Source: an uncultured Eubacteriales bacterium (GTDB taxonomy: Bacteria; Bacillota; Clostridia; Monoglobales; Monoglobaceae). From it: DNA of 7,248 bases. The notes under the pieces are model-generated. The model was given only the letters and a program-made list of their open reading frames with translations, did not search any database and was not told where the DNA came from. The position numbers and the translations under genes were made by a program. This document shows positions 1 to 7,014 of the stretch, one piece after another (the stretch's first letter is position 1; each line of letters starts with the position of its first letter). The stretch is taken from the NCBI GenBank assembly GCA_905198865.1, contig CAJKEB010000074.1, forward strand, positions 1-7,248. Reading direction: 5' to 3'.

Positions 1-10
1 GACTTCGTCC

Positions 11-138
11 GCCTACCGATGCTCGCATTAAACCGCCGAGTTGCGGTTTAGTCAATTAAACTTTGATTTTCATTACAAAATAACAAGGGCTGCTGCGTTA
101 AAAATCGCAGCAGCCCTTTTATTCTTAGAGTTATATAC
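11..138 (+). repeat. Left copy of a structured inverted repeat flanking the gene cluster
   Basis: Read on the plus strand, this segment matches the reverse complement of 7015-7139. The first 52 bases (11-62 against 7139-7088) agree at 49 positions, with mismatches at 24, 40 and 56. After a looser AT-rich stretch with a 3-nt gap, the match resumes through the GC-rich hairpin at 85-118 and ends with a shared TTATATAC at 131-138. It contains a small hairpin, TAAACCGC (29-36) pairing with GCGGTTTA (43-50) over a 6-nt loop, as well as the large terminator hairpin. Nature inferred: a dispersed intergenic repeat or MITE-like element. No transposase is seen. Confidence 0.8.
85..118 (-). terminator. 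Bidirectional intrinsic terminator of the ctsR-clpC operon
   Basis: A 13-bp stem (85-97 with 106-118, core GGGCTGCTGCG/CGCAGCAGCCC) closes an 8-nt A/T loop. On the minus strand it begins 40 nt after the clpC stop and is followed by TTGTTATTTT, a moderately U-rich tail. On the plus strand it is followed by TTTTATT, so it could also stop transcripts arriving from the left. It is the natural end of the heat-shock operon. The same hairpin, with compensatory changes, occurs in the right repeat copy at 7035-7068. Confidence 0.85.
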
Positions 139-157
139 ATTGGGTTTATTAAATAAT

Positions 158-2641
158 TTACGCTTGCGGAGTGCAGTCAAACTTATCGTCCTTATAGTCT
201 ATGACTACTGTCTGACCTTCTTTTATCTTGCCCTCAAGCATACGCTCGGCTACCATGTCCTCAATATCGGACTGAATAGCGCGTCTGAGCGGTCTTGCTC
301 CGTAATTATCGTCAAAGCCGTTCTCGGCAATCTTTTCTATTGCTGACTCCGTAACCTCGGCAGTTATACCGTTGCTCTGAAGTCTGTCCTTAATGCCGCC
401 GAGCATCTTGCCGGCGATTTCTTTAATGTTTTCACGGCTCAGCTTGTGGAACACGATAATCTCGTCAATTCTGTTGAGAAACTCCGGCTTGAACGCCTGT
501 TTAAGCTCGCCCAGAACGTCCTCTTTAATCTTTGCGTAATCCCTTTCGGCCTCTTCGTCCTCATCAACTGCGGCAAAGCCAAGAGATTTTGTACCGCCGC
601 CCGTGATGAGCCTTGCGCCTAAGTTGCTTGTCATGATTATTACCGTGTTTCTGAAGTCAACACGTCTGCCCTGCGAATCGGTCAGAATACCGTCCTCCAG
701 AATCTGGAGCAGGATATTGAACACATCAGGGTGAGCCTTTTCAATCTCATCGAAAAGTATGACTGAATACGGTTTTGTCCGAACCTTATCGGTGAGCTGA
801 CCGCCCTCGTCATATCCGACATATCCCGGAGGCGAACCTACCAGACGTGATACCGAATGCTTCTCCATGTATTCAGACATATCAACTCTGATTATCGAAT
901 CCTCGTCACCAAACATTGCTTCGGCAAGAGCCTTTGAAAGCTCGGTCTTGCCGACGCCGGTGGGGCCTAAGAATATAAACGAGCCTATCGGACGTTTCGG
1001 ATCCTTGAGTCCGACTCTGCCGCGTCTGATTGCCTTTGCAACCGCCGTAACGGCTTCGTTCTGACCGACAACTCTCTTGTGGAGGATTTCTTCAAGGCGG
1101 AGCAGACGCTCGCTCTCGCTCTCCTCAAGAGTCTTGACCGGAATACTTGTCCACAGCGAGATAATCTCCGCAATCTCCTTTTCTGTCACAACTGCGTCAG
1201 CATTTGCGCTGTCGTTTGTCCATTCCTCTTTTGTCTTGCGCAGGCTTTCGCGCAGGGATTTTTCCTCGTCTCTGAGCTTTGCCGCCTTTTCGTATTCCTG
1301 GGTTGTGATTGCTGCCTCCTTTTCGGCCTTTAACGCCTCAATCTTCTCCTCGATTTCACGCACGTCCGGCGGCGCAGTCATGTTTTTGAGCTTAAGCCTT
1401 GACGCCGCCTCGTCAATCAGGTCAATCGCCTTATCCGGCAAATATCTGTCCGAGATATATCTGACAGAGAGCTTAACCGCCGCTTCAAGCGCCGCGTCGG
1501 AAATTTTAACTCTGTGATGCGCCTCGTACTTGTCGCGGATACCCTTTAAGATTTCGAGTGTATCCTCAGGCGTAGGCTCATCAAGCGTTATCGGCTGGAA
1601 ACGTCTTTCAAGCGCCGCGTCCTTTTCGATATGCTTTCTGTACTCATCAAGCGTTGTCGCTCCGACAATCTGGATTTCGCCTCTTGACAGGGCAGGCTTT
1701 AAGATATTGGCTGCGTCAATTGCGCCTTCTGCCGCTCCGGCTCCGATTATTGTATGGATTTCATCGATAAAGAGGATTATCTTGCCCGACTTGCGTATTT
1801 CATCCATAGCCTTTTTGAGTCTTTCCTCAAACTCGCCGCGGTACTTTGCGCCGGCAATCATTGACGACATCTCAAGCGCGATTACCTTCTTATCCTTAAG
1901 GATTTCCGGAACCTCGCCCTTTGCAATTTTCTGCGCAAGCCCCTCGGCAACTGCCGTCTTGCCGACACCCGGCTCGCCGATCAGGCACGGATTATTCTTT
2001 GAGCGTCTGCTCAGAATCTGTATAACACGCTCAATCGCTTTGTCTCTGCCGATAACGGGGTCGAGTTTGCCATCTCTTGCCATTTCGGTCAGGTCTCTGC
2101 CGAACTTCATCAGCGTAGGGCAGTCGCTCTTCTTTCCGCCTCTGCCCGGCTTGGGAGCAGGCTCGCCTGCGGCATAACCGCCGGCAGCGGCTTCTTCGGC
2201 TTCGTCATCGCTGAGCATGTTCAGCACATCGGTATAGAGCTTCTGCGGATTTGCGCCGAGAGAAATCAAAATCTTTGACGCAATACTGCTGGTCTCTCTA
2301 AGCAGGGCGATGAGCAGATGCTCGGTTCCGACATAGTTATGTCCGAGACGTCTCGCCTCAACAGCGCTTCTTTGGATAACATACTTCGTTCTCGGTGTGA
2401 AGCTGTCAGGCGGAGCGCTTATCGGTTCGCCCGTTGTCAATATCTCATGGATTACTTCGCTTACGTTGTCCTCATTGATGTCGTTGGACTCCAGGATTTT
2501 TGCCGCAACGCCCTCGCCTTCTTTCAGAAGGCCGAGAAGCATATGCTCTGTTCCAACGTAGTTATGTCCAAGCTCCATTGCACTTTCCGCAGCAAGATTA
2601 ATCGCTTTCTGCGCACTCTCTGTAAATCTGTTCTCAAACAT
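158..2641 (-). CDS. clpC: ATP-dependent Clp protease ATP-binding subunit ClpC
   Basis: ClpC is a cytoplasmic AAA+ unfoldase that feeds substrates, including phospho-arginine-marked proteins, to the ClpP peptidase. The 827-residue product has family-typical length and architecture. Two Clp N-terminal repeats are visible (LGHNYVGTEH near residues 24 and 99). The first AAA+ module has Walker A GEPGVGKT (222-229) and Walker B ILFIDE (289-294). A middle coiled-coil domain carries a UVR motif (about 450-469). The second AAA+ module has GPTGVGKT (559-566), Walker B ending FDE (about 627-632), and an LGF tripeptide (687-689) where ClpC family members carry the ClpP-docking loop. I chose ATG at 2641 because AAAGGA lies 10 nt upstream and the product then starts MFENRFTESAQ as in the family. 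A GTG at 2650 is only 1 nt from that site. The start is 2 nt after the mcsB stop, so translation is probably coupled. Expression should follow the CtsR-controlled promoter. Confidence 0.97.
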   Translation of the reverse strand: MFENRFTESAQKAINLAAESAMELGHNYVGTEHMLLGLLKEGEGVAAKILESNDINEDNVSEVIHEILTTGEPISAPPDSFTPRTKYVIQRSAVEARRLGHNYVGTEHLLIALLRETSSIASKILISLGANPQKLYTDVLNMLSDDEAEEAAAGGYAAGEPAPKPGRGGKKSDCPTLMKFGRDLTEMARDGKLDPVIGRDKAIERVIQILSRRSKNNPCLIGEPGVGKTAVAEGLAQKIAKGEVPEILKDKKVIALEMSSMIAGAKYRGEFEERLKKAMDEIRKSGKIILFIDEIHTIIGAGAAEGAIDAANILKPALSRGEIQIVGATTLDEYRKHIEKDAALERRFQPITLDEPTPEDTLEILKGIRDKYEAHHRVKISDAALEAAVKLSVRYISDRYLPDKAIDLIDEAASRLKLKNMTAPPDVREIEEKIEALKAEKEAAITTQEYEKAAKLRDEEKSLRESLRKTKEEWTNDSANADAVVTEKEIAEIISLWTSIPVKTLEESESERLLRLEEILHKRVVGQNEAVTAVAKAIRRGRVGLKDPKRPIGSFIFLGPTGVGKTELSKALAEAMFGDEDSIIRVDMSEYMEKHSVSRLVGSPPGYVGYDEGGQLTDKVRTKPYSVILFDEIEKAHPDVFNILLQILEDGILTDSQGRRVDFRNTVIIMTSNLGARLITGGGTKSLGFAAVDEDEEAERDYAKIKEDVLGELKQAFKPEFLNRIDEIIVFHKLSRENIKEIAGKMLGGIKDRLQSNGITAEVTESAIEKIAENGFDDNYGARPLRRAIQSDIEDMVAERMLEGKIKEGQTVVIDYKDDKFDCTPQA

Positions 2642-2643
2642 AA

Positions 2644-3666
2644 TTAACACATCCTTTCTTTGATTATCTCTGCGCGCTTTAAGTCGCGCGAGAATTCATT
2701 TGTTGTATTGTAGTTCTTAACTATATTTGCCGGCAGTGACAAATATGTTATCTCATTCAGCGTTTCATACTTCACGTCCTTGATTATGCCGAGCGCAACG
2801 CCGAGACGAACGTCCGACAGGCGCTTCATCGCCTCTTTTGAGGTCATTACAACCGCGCTCCTGAGTGTGCCGTATGAACGCATAACCTTATCTTCAATTC
2901 TGTACTTGTCATTCTTGTGGAGCAGCTGTCTCAGCTCACGTTCGTTTGACACGACCTCCGACACGATTTGCTTAAGTCTTTCGATAATATCCTCCTCAAG
3001 CACGCCCAGCGTCACCTGATTTGAAATCTGGAATATATTGCCGAGACCCTCCGAACCCTCGCCGTAAATTCCTCTTACGGTCAGGCCGAGCTGTATAAGC
3101 GAGTTTGCAAGCTCGTTGAACTTTCCGGTCAGAACATAACCGGGCAGATGAACCATGACCGAAGCACGAAGTCCGGTACCGACATTTGTCGGACAGCAGG
3201 TCAAATAGCCAAAGTCGTTGTCAAACGCATAATCAACGCTCTCCTCGATATAATCGTCAAGGTCGTTTGCCGTCTCAAAGCACTTATCAAGCTCAAAGCC
3301 TGCCTCCATACACTGAATCCGCATATGGTCCTCCTCATTAAGCATTATGCTTATCCGGCTGTCACCGCTTAAGATAAGCGCGCGCTTTCTGTCATCGTTT
3401 ATCATCTGCGGACTTATCAGGTGGCACTCGGCAATCGCCTGCTTCTCGTACGGCTTCATATCCGCTAAGTCAATGAACTTAAGCTCCATCGCTTCAAACG
3501 CCTTATTCTCACGGCTGAGCAGTGCGTCTTTGCACTTGTCTATCACTTCCTGCTGCTGTTTTTCCTTTGCATAGGGCGGAAACGGTATATCCTTTATGTT
3601 TCGTGCCAGCCGAACTCTGGTTGATAAAACCACATCGCCGTCCTTGCCGTATTCGTTATACCACAT
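2644..3666 (-). CDS. mcsB: Protein arginine kinase McsB
   Basis: McsB transfers phosphate from ATP to arginine side chains. It inactivates CtsR and tags misfolded proteins for ClpC-ClpP. The 340-residue product matches the phosphagen-kinase-like fold. Near the N-terminus is STRVRLARN (15-23). NEEDHMR (110-116) carries the catalytic acidic residues. CCPTNVGTGLR (157-167) is the conserved active-site cysteine and nucleotide-binding segment. RGIYGEGSEG (198-207) begins the substrate loop that continues to NIFQISN. Near the C-terminus, RDLKRA (327-332) fits the RDxxRA motif of the allosteric phospho-arginine pocket described for bacterial McsB, so self-activation is likely retained. Two tandem AGGAGG sites (3675-3683) sit about 8 nt before the ATG at 3666, within the end of mcsA, whose stop is only 3 nt upstream. 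Nothing appears missing or truncated. Confidence 0.97.
   Translation of the reverse strand: MWYNEYGKDGDVVLSTRVRLARNIKDIPFPPYAKEKQQQEVIDKCKDALLSRENKAFEAMELKFIDLADMKPYEKQAIAECHLISPQMINDDRKRALILSGDSRISIMLNEEDHMRIQCMEAGFELDKCFETANDLDDYIEESVDYAFDNDFGYLTCCPTNVGTGLRASVMVHLPGYVLTGKFNELANSLIQLGLTVRGIYGEGSEGLGNIFQISNQVTLGVLEEDIIERLKQIVSEVVSNERELRQLLHKNDKYRIEDKVMRSYGTLRSAVVMTSKEAMKRLSDVRLGVALGIIKDVKYETLNEITYLSLPANIVKNYNTTNEFSRDLKRAEIIKERMC
2652..2657 (-). promoter_or_regulatory. clpC ribosome binding site, inside the mcsB 3' end
   Basis: AAAGGA on the minus strand lies within the last mcsB codons, 10 nt before the ATG at 2641. It rules out the upstream GTG at 2650-2648, which would leave only 1 nt of spacing. 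Confidence 0.7.
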
Positions 3667-3669
3667 AAG

Positions 3670-4191
3670 TCACGCCTCCTCCTCTAACTTTTTGATTTCG
3701 TCACGAAGCTCCGCTGCCTTTTCAAACTCCTGCTTCTGTATTGCCTCACTGAGTCTGAATTTGAGCTTTTCAAGCTTCCTCGACACCTTGAGCTGTCCTC
3801 CGGCTCTGCCGGGTATCTTGCCTACATGCTCATAAGTACCGTGCATCTGTTTAAGCGGTCTTAACATTCTGTCATGGAAGGTCTTGTAGCACTCGCTGCA
3901 TCCGAGCTTGCCCTTTGCCGCAAACTCGTCATAGCTCATACCGCAGACCGGACAGCGGCTGACAGCCTTTAATACCTCCGGCTCCTTGAGCCCCGAACCG
4001 CCGAGCTTATTCCCGAAAAATCCCGAGGTCAGGCTCCCGATTGTGTCATAGATAGAACCGTAGCTCGGCATCACCTTTTTTGTAAACTCCGCCGCACATT
4101 CAGAGCAAAGCTTTAAATTGCTCTTCTTGCCGTTTATAACACACCACAGCTCTTCGGTTGCTTCATTTTTACCGCATAACTGACATTTCAT
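3670..4191 (-). CDS. mcsA: McsA, zinc-finger activator of McsB with UVR motif
   Basis: McsA binds McsB and stimulates its arginine kinase activity. It also cooperates in controlling CtsR. The product is 173 residues from the chosen start. Four CxxC pairs are visible: C3/C6, C29/C32, C80/C83 and C98/C101, the expected zinc-binding sets. A C-terminal UVR motif (about 144-173, with FEKAAELRDEIKKLEEE) forms the coiled coil typical of McsA and shared with UvrB and the ClpC middle domain. I chose ATG at 4191 over in-frame ATGs at 4212 and 4200 for two reasons: AAGGA at 4201-4205 is 9 nt upstream, and family members begin directly with the first CxxC. The longer form would add seven residues (MRKGMIC). 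It lies 37 nt downstream of ctsR and 3 nt upstream of mcsB in the same operon. Confidence 0.95.
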   Translation of the reverse strand: MKCQLCGKNEATEELWCVINGKKSNLKLCSECAAEFTKKVMPSYGSIYDTIGSLTSGFFGNKLGGSGLKEPEVLKAVSRCPVCGMSYDEFAAKGKLGCSECYKTFHDRMLRPLKQMHGTYEHVGKIPGRAGGQLKVSRKLEKLKFRLSEAIQKQEFEKAAELRDEIKKLEEEA

Positions 4192-4200
4192 ACATATCAT

Positions 4201-4205
4201 TCCTT
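4201..4205 (-). promoter_or_regulatory. mcsA ribosome binding site that decides the start
   Basis: AAGGA on the minus strand is 9 nt before ATG 4191, directly abuts ATG 4200, and lies inside the reading frame if ATG 4212 were used. Only the 4191 start has normal spacing. Upstream of 4212 there is just a weak GGA. Confidence 0.7.
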
Positions 4206-4228
4206 TCCGCATTTAAAATCCAAAAAAC

Positions 4229-4681
4229 TTACGCAATGCTGACGAGCATATTTTTAAGTATTCTCGCCCTTACTGCATCAAGTACCGGCTGTTTCAGACC
4301 GAGCGCCTTGTCACTGACTGCGCCGAGTATGATTTTTGCCTCTCTTTCACTTATCAAGTCATAGTCAAAGCAATTATTTATAATCGCCTCCGCATTCGCA
4401 CACGAGATTGAACCGCCGATTGAGTTTATCACGTGCATAAGCCTTGTGCCCTTGTCGCTGATTGTAACTCTTGTTATCTTTATATACCCGCCGCCACCTC
4501 TGCGGCTCTCCACCAGATAACCGCGCTCCGGCGAAAACCTCGTGGATATAACATAGTTAATCTGTGACGGAACACAACTGAACTTATCCGCAAGCGCATT
4601 GCGCTTCAGCTCAACCTCGCCGCCGCCTGCCTCACTGAGCATTTCGTTGATAAAGTCTTCTATTATATTACTGAGTTTCAC
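4229..4681 (-). CDS. ctsR: Transcriptional repressor CtsR of class III heat-shock genes
   Basis: CtsR is a dimeric winged helix-turn-helix repressor of clp genes that binds tandem RGTCAAA heptads and releases them on heating. The 150-residue product is close to family length. The DNA-binding segment ADKFSCVPSQINYVISTRFS (31-50) is strongly family-like. It is followed by the glycine-rich wing RRGGGGYIKI (60-69), where the tetraglycine loop is the known intrinsic heat sensor and the adjacent arginines are McsB targets in related species. The C-terminal dimerisation domain contains LISEREAKIIL. The start codon is GTG at 4681, backed by an extended Shine-Dalgarno match at 4688-4696. It is the first gene of the operon, and its own operator lies about 50 nt upstream, so it represses itself together with mcsA, mcsB and clpC. 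Confidence 0.97.
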   Translation of the reverse strand: MKLSNIIEDFINEMLSEAGGGEVELKRNALADKFSCVPSQINYVISTRFSPERGYLVESRRGGGGYIKITRVTISDKGTRLMHVINSIGGSISCANAEAIINNCFDYDLISEREAKIILGAVSDKALGLKQPVLDAVRARILKNMLVSIA

Positions 4682-4687
4682 TTTTTA

Positions 4688-4696
4688 ATCACTTCC
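4688..4696 (-). promoter_or_regulatory. ctsR extended Shine-Dalgarno preceding a GTG start
   Basis: GGAAGTGAT on the minus strand matches GGAGGTGAT, the extended anti-16S complement, at 8 of 9 positions. It is 6 nt before GTG 4681. No nearby in-frame ATG competes, so the GTG start is well supported. Confidence 0.7.
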
Positions 4697-4729
4697 GCTT
4701 CGGATTAATCTTTATAGGTCAAAATCAAA

Positions 4730-4752
4730 TTTGACTTTGACTTTCTTTGACC
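4730..4752 (-). promoter_or_regulatory. CtsR operator (tandem heptads, three half-sites)
   Basis: On the minus strand 4752-4736 reads GGTCAAA-GAA-AGTCAAA, an exact fit to the CtsR consensus RGTCAAA-NNN-RGTCAAA. A third AGTCAAA (4736-4730) overlaps the second by one base. Measured from the -10 box, the site covers roughly +5 to +27, where a bound repressor would block initiation or early escape. A single GGTCAAA in the opposite orientation lies at 4717-4723. Confidence 0.92.
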
Positions 4753-4762
4753 TTTTGAGTAT

Positions 4763-4790
4763 ATTATAGCACGATTTTTTTATTTGTCAA
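4763..4790 (-). promoter_or_regulatory. Sigma-A promoter of the ctsR-mcsA-mcsB-clpC operon
   Basis: On the minus strand, TTGACA (4790-4785) and TATAAT (4768-4763) are both perfect consensus hexamers separated by 16 nt. Transcription should start near 4756, giving a leader of about 75 nt. The upstream DNA (4801-4820) has A- and T-tracts that may act as an UP element. A perfect promoter held down by a repressor is the usual arrangement for CtsR targets. Confidence 0.92.
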
Positions 4791-4833
4791 GGGGTTTTAT
4801 GAAAAAAAGTCAAATTTTTTTGTGTTTCAAAAA

Positions 4834-6525
4834 CTACGTATTTTCGGGGGATTTAGGCGGGTCTGCAAATTTTTTGCCGTAAAAGGTCAAAAAATAATAC
4901 AAAGCGATTGAGAAAATTGAATAGAGGACAAAAGTCAAAATGCCCGGCTTTTGATTGGAGGTAATATTGAGAAATGAATCGGACGTCTTTGCCATGATTG
5001 CGCATATTATGCCAAGCGGTATGCGGAACACGACAAATCCGATAAGCTTTGCCGCAGCAGGAACCAGCATATATACCGCAAAGTTAAGCAAACCGGCAAC
5101 AAATATTATCATTGTACAGGGTATAACAATTATATTCAGAAGAACGGAAGCCAATCCTGTTCTGCCGAATATATACATAGAGACAGGATACAGCAAAATC
5201 TGAGATGAAAACGGCACTGTAAAGAAGTTAATCAGCTTGCTTATATATCCTGAGCAGGTATATGAAAAGTCAGCTCTTTTTTCGACATTCTTTAAAAATC
5301 CGCGGCGAATTAAGACAGCATATATTCTGCCTGTAAGCCTTTCAGCCGCTATGACGCCCCAGAGAGCCATAGGTCTGATAAATATCAAAAGCGAGAGAGT
5401 TGCCGTAAACGAGAGTATGAAGCTCACAGAATACAAAACATACGGGTTGCTCAGCACAAGAATGAGCGCAGCAAAAAACAGGGACGTGATTGTATCAGCG
5501 TCTCTCAGCAGAACTTTTGACAAAAGCATAACGCTCATCATTATTACCGCACGGCACACCGAGGGCGTGAAGCCGGCTATGCACGCAAACATCGCAAGTA
5601 TAGGTATAATCAGCAGACTGCGCAGCCGAAACGGCAGACGCTTTAACATAAACATCAAGAACCAGCTCAGGAACATCACATGAAGTCCGGACACTGCGGC
5701 AATGTGCATAAAGCCGGAGCCGGACATATTGTTATACAAGTCGTCCGAAAAGTCGTCCTTCGCGCCGAGCAGTATACCCTTGAGCAATGCCTGTTCATCG
5801 CCGCACGGTATTACGTATTCGGCATAATCCTTGATTTTCTCACGCATTGTATACCCGAAATACAAAAACCTGTCTTTTACAGTCATGTCTGCCTGATACA
5901 GCTCATATACTTTCGTATAGCACACACCTGCACAGCCGCGGCTCATCAGATAATTGCGGAAGCCGAAACCATTGATGTTTTCAGCAGGACGGCTTATCTT
6001 CGCCGTGAAGCAAATTCCGCTGCCGAAGCTGACATCTGAACTGATGTCACTTGGTATGTAAGCCATCAGCTTTCCGGCGTTTTCAAGAGTTACGTTATCC
6101 GCGGATATATATGATGTGTCAACCGCAAATCCGACTGTGACGCCGCTTGAGCTAACTTTCGGTTCGCTGCATACCGTACCGAAAACCAGTGCTTCGCTCC
6201 CGTCAAGGCTCATTATATCCTGATAGAAAATGTTGTTATAGAGCAGGGAATACGCTATCCCGCAGGAAGCAACAGCTATGCACACGGCTATGATTCCGGA
6301 CAGCTTAATAAAATTATGGTACTTAATTCTCAGCTTAAAGCACAAAAACGCCATCAAAGAAACAACAACAAATGAAATTATGCTCAAAAATAAAACGGTA
6401 TTGCGCTGCGGCAGCTCGTATAGATTTGATGCCGCAGTAACCCACACGGCCGCAGCGAATAAAATCACCGCAGCCGCCAGATACCGCTTCCTATTCATAA
6501 TTCTATCAAAACAAAATCTAAACAT
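4834..6525 (-). CDS. comEC: ComEC/Rec2-family DNA-uptake channel lacking the metallo-beta-lactamase domain
   Basis: ComEC proteins form the inner-membrane channel that brings single-stranded DNA into the cytoplasm during transformation. The 563-residue product has N-terminal membrane helices (about 15-95) and then an OB-fold-like DUF4131 region (about 110-210, ending near FGFRNYLMSRG). The Competence domain follows, marked by ALLKGILLGAKDDFS (246-260), HIAAVSGLHV (274-283), GFTPSVCRAVIM (318-329) and NPYVLYSVSFILSFTATLSLL (about 360-380). Further hydrophobic helices run to about 548. The protein then stops after a short polar tail. Full-length Bacillus-type ComEC is about 770 residues with a C-terminal metallo-beta-lactamase domain, which is absent here. 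Start ATG 6525 has AGGTTGTGA (6533-6541) 7 nt upstream, an extended Shine-Dalgarno match. An internal ATG at 6498 has none. It lies 27 nt after the helix-turn-helix gene, probably in one operon. Whether this organism is transformable cannot be told from this gene alone. Confidence 0.9.
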   Translation of the reverse strand: MFRFCFDRIMNRKRYLAAAVILFAAAVWVTAASNLYELPQRNTVLFLSIISFVVVSLMAFLCFKLRIKYHNFIKLSGIIAVCIAVASCGIAYSLLYNNIFYQDIMSLDGSEALVFGTVCSEPKVSSSGVTVGFAVDTSYISADNVTLENAGKLMAYIPSDISSDVSFGSGICFTAKISRPAENINGFGFRNYLMSRGCAGVCYTKVYELYQADMTVKDRFLYFGYTMREKIKDYAEYVIPCGDEQALLKGILLGAKDDFSDDLYNNMSGSGFMHIAAVSGLHVMFLSWFLMFMLKRLPFRLRSLLIIPILAMFACIAGFTPSVCRAVIMMSVMLLSKVLLRDADTITSLFFAALILVLSNPYVLYSVSFILSFTATLSLLIFIRPMALWGVIAAERLTGRIYAVLIRRGFLKNVEKRADFSYTCSGYISKLINFFTVPFSSQILLYPVSMYIFGRTGLASVLLNIIVIPCTMIIFVAGLLNFAVYMLVPAAAKLIGFVVFRIPLGIICAIMAKTSDSFLNITSNQKPGILTFVLYSIFSIALYYFLTFYGKKFADPPKSPENT

Positions 6526-6552
6526 CTGTTGCTCACAACCTGAAAATAACTA

Positions 6553-6912
6553 TTATTCATGCGAAGTATCGGCTGCGTCCTTTTGGGAAACAGTAATAAT
6601 TTGCAGAATATTGCCGAGCATAGCCTCCACGAGTGGGATATACTTCTCGTCAATATTTGAAATAATCTCGCATATCTGCTCACGCTTGCCGGCAGGCTCT
6701 TTGCCGAGAATGATATAGTCGCACGACACGCCAAGGCACTTGCATATCTTTTTAAGCGTGGTAAATGACATGCCCTTTTTACCGTATTCGATGTCCGCCA
6801 AAAACTGTGGCGATATATCAACAAGTTCAGCAAAAGTTTCTCTTGTATATCTTAGGTTTAACCGCTTTGCTTTTATACGTGCACCCATTTCGATATTAAA
6901 GTCTTTTTTCAT
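6553..6912 (-). CDS. XRE-family helix-turn-helix transcriptional regulator
   Basis: This 119-residue protein has an N-terminal Cro/C1-type helix-turn-helix domain (about 7-70). It opens IEMGARIKAKRLNLRYTRETFAEL, the recognition region is VDISPQFLADIEYGKKGMS (31-49), and the domain closes with the typical TLKKICKCLGVSCDYIILG. The remaining 50 residues look helical (EQICEIISNIDEKYIPLVEAMLGNIL) and may serve dimerisation. No ligand-binding or peptidase domain is present. AGAGGAG (6920-6926) is 7 nt before the ATG. It sits 27 nt upstream of comEC, so it is probably cotranscribed and may regulate its own promoter or comEC. That is inference from position only, and I do not recognise a named orthologue. 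Confidence 0.9.
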   Translation of the reverse strand: MKKDFNIEMGARIKAKRLNLRYTRETFAELVDISPQFLADIEYGKKGMSFTTLKKICKCLGVSCDYIILGKEPAGKREQICEIISNIDEKYIPLVEAMLGNILQIITVSQKDAADTSHE

Positions 6913-6951
6913 TCTAAATCTCCTCTGATTTTAATCTATCAGATATATTTT

Positions 6952-6957
6952 ATTATA
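6952..6957 (-). promoter_or_regulatory. Candidate -10 box of the regulator-comEC operon
   Basis: TATAAT on the minus strand, 39 nt before the regulator ATG, would give a leader of about 33 nt. The matching -35 region (around 6974-6980) is poor, which suggests a weak or activated promoter. Just upstream is the 8-bp palindrome CCCATGGG (6959-6966), between the -10 and -35 positions. A less likely alternative is TTGATG (7006-7001), a 16-nt spacer and TATAGA (6984-6979). Confidence 0.5.
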
Positions 6958-7014
6958 CCCCATGGGATTTAAGAATAATCTATAAGACCTTAGCTATTTA
7001 CATCAAACAGGCTG

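Noticed and set aside
1530..2177. Long open frame of 215 codons on the plus strand
   Set aside because: It lies wholly inside clpC on the other strand, gives a low-complexity Ser/Ile/Leu-rich translation, and matches no family I recognise. Other plus-strand frames in 41-6928 are the same kind of shadow.
2648..2650. GTG as an earlier clpC start overlapping the mcsB stop
   Set aside because: The Shine-Dalgarno would be 1 nt from it, and the extra MLI residues have no counterpart in the family. ATG 2641 fits both criteria.
4801..4820. A-tract/T-tract inverted repeat after comEC as a terminator
   Set aside because: The stem would be only A-T pairs and too weak for an intrinsic terminator. The tracts more likely belong to the upstream part of the ctsR promoter.
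6954..6959. GGGTAT on the minus strand resembling a sigma-B -10 element
   Set aside because: No matching GTTT-type -35 lies at proper spacing, and the overlapping TATAAT is a better explanation. Sigma-B is also not expected in most clostridia.
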